From: Flavobacterium yafengii
Lineage (GTDB): Bacteria > Bacteroidota > Bacteroidia > Flavobacteriales > Flavobacteriaceae
Length of the DNA stretch: 64,000 nt
Assembly (NCBI RefSeq): GCF_030010375.1
Contig: NZ_JASCRY010000002.1
Span: forward strand, 496,001-560,000
Reading direction: 5' to 3'
The notes under the pieces were generated by a model. It made no database searches and was not told where the DNA came from. It saw only the letters and a list, made by a program, of their open reading frames with translations. The position numbers and the translations under genes were made by a program. Every line of letters starts with the position of its first letter. The stretch's first letter is position 1. Positions 63,361-64,000 of this stretch are shown one piece after another.

Positions 63361-64000
63361 ATGAAACTAATACGTTTTGGAGAAGCCGGTAAAGAAAAAC
63401 CAGGTATTTTAATCGGAGAAAAAAGATTTGATGTATCGGCAATTGTTGCGGATTATAATGAAGCATTTTTTGAAGAAAATGGACTAGAGACATTAAAAGC
63501 AGCTTTAGAAAATAATCCTGTCCTGCCTGACGTTGACGCTTCTGTACGTTTGGGTTCACCGGTGGCAAGACCATCTAAAATAATATGTATCGGATTAAAC
63601 TATGTAGACCATTGTAAAGAAACTGGTGCGCCAATACCGGAAGAACCGATTATCTTTTTTAAATCGACTACCGCTTTGTGTGGACCGAATGACGATTTAA
63701 TAATTCCAAAGAACAGTAATAAAACCGATTGGGAAATTGAATTGGTATTTATTGTAGGAAAAAAAGCCAGCTATGTTGAAGAAGCAGATGCTATGGATTA
63801 TGTAGCAGGGTATTGTTTGCATAATGATTACAGCGAAAGAGCGTTTCAATTGGAACGTGGCGGACAATGGGCAAAAGGAAAAGGATGTGATACATTCGCT
63901 CCACTTGGACCCATCATGGCAACAAAAGATGAAATTGCAGATGTAAATAATTTGTCGATGTGGTTGACAGTAAACGGAAAAACATTCCAAAATAGTAATA
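63361..64000 (+). CDS. FAH-family hydrolase, possibly 2,4-diketo-3-deoxy-L-fuconate hydrolase (3' partial)
   Basis: The reading frame is open from ATG 63361 to the end of the window (213 residues seen). Start MKLIRFGEAGKEKPGILIGE and the catalytic domain opening KIICIGLNYVDHCKETGAP are typical of fumarylacetoacetate hydrolase-type enzymes. The metal ligands are visible: Glu-x-Glu in TDWEIELVFIVG and Asp in YCLHNDYSERAFQLE. KGKGCDTFAPLGP is the conserved substrate segment. It starts 50 bp after the SDR stop, so the two are probably one operon. By analogy it hydrolyses a 2,4-diketo acid to pyruvate and a hydroxy acid. Related proteins act on other dioxo acids, so the substrate is tentative. Confidence 0.9.
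   Translation, partial: MKLIRFGEAGKEKPGILIGEKRFDVSAIVADYNEAFFEENGLETLKAALENNPVLPDVDASVRLGSPVARPSKIICIGLNYVDHCKETGAPIPEEPIIFFKSTTALCGPNDDLIIPKNSNKTDWEIELVFIVGKKASYVEEADAMDYVAGYCLHNDYSERAFQLERGGQWAKGKGCDTFAPLGPIMATKDEIADVNNLSMWLTVNGKTFQNSN

Overview
The window looks like chromosomal DNA of a flavobacterium (Bacteroidota; my guess is Flavobacterium or a close relative). The evidence is low GC, a SusC/SusD pair, lipoprotein signals ending in Cys, a promoter of the Bacteroidota type (TTTG, 19 bp, TAnnTTTG) and many intergenic hairpin repeats of the kind common in flavobacterial genomes. No rRNA, tRNA, insertion sequence, phage gene or CRISPR array was seen, so the genus is inference.

Region 1 (1-41976, all + strand) is a large polysaccharide utilization locus for pectin. 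It starts with a SusC transporter (5' end outside the window) and SusD. Secreted enzymes follow: two PL1 pectate lyases with a DUF3826 protein between them, a two-module beta-helix protein of 1056 aa, a GH140 apiosidase-like enzyme, a GH28 polygalacturonase, a GH43-like propeller, two sialidase-like propellers, two GH78 rhamnosidases, an acetylesterase-like hydrolase, a GH95 fucosidase/galactosidase, an alpha/alpha-barrel lipoprotein, an exported TIM-barrel lipoprotein, a 908-aa hexosaminidase/glucuronidase-like protein and two GH2 enzymes. GH140, GH95, GH78 and GH2 together point to branched pectin, possibly rhamnogalacturonan II, rather than plain homogalacturonan.

Region 2 (42009-47833, + strand) is cytoplasmic. 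It holds a RuBisCO-like protein overlapping a DUF1537 acid-sugar kinase, then an Asp/Glu racemase-family protein, a BASS-type symporter and a DapA-type aldolase. The first two match the known 3-oxo-isoapionate branch of D-apiose breakdown, which fits the GH140 apiosidase upstream.

Region 3 (47949-59623, all - strand) reads, in transcription order: solute-binding protein, CoA-transferase, CoA-transferase, solute-binding protein, Gfo/Idh/MocA dehydrogenase, MaoC hydratase, FucP, FucI, a second DUF3826 protein and an MFS transporter. The first five genes overlap or nearly touch. Both solute-binding proteins lack a signal peptide and no ABC permease or ATPase is present. This is the strongest candidate here for an undescribed system.

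Region 4 (59624-64000) starts with a 658-bp divergent control region. A hexuronate-type MFS transporter with a terminator follows, then a broken isomerase gene with two in-frame TAG stops, an SDR dehydrogenase and a FAH-family hydrolase cut by the window end. The last two resemble the end of the oxidative L-fucose/L-rhamnose pathway.

Between genes there are several hairpin repeat families. One of about 80-120 bp occurs three times with a covarying closing stem. No regulator gene (HTCS, AraC, LacI, GntR) lies in the window.
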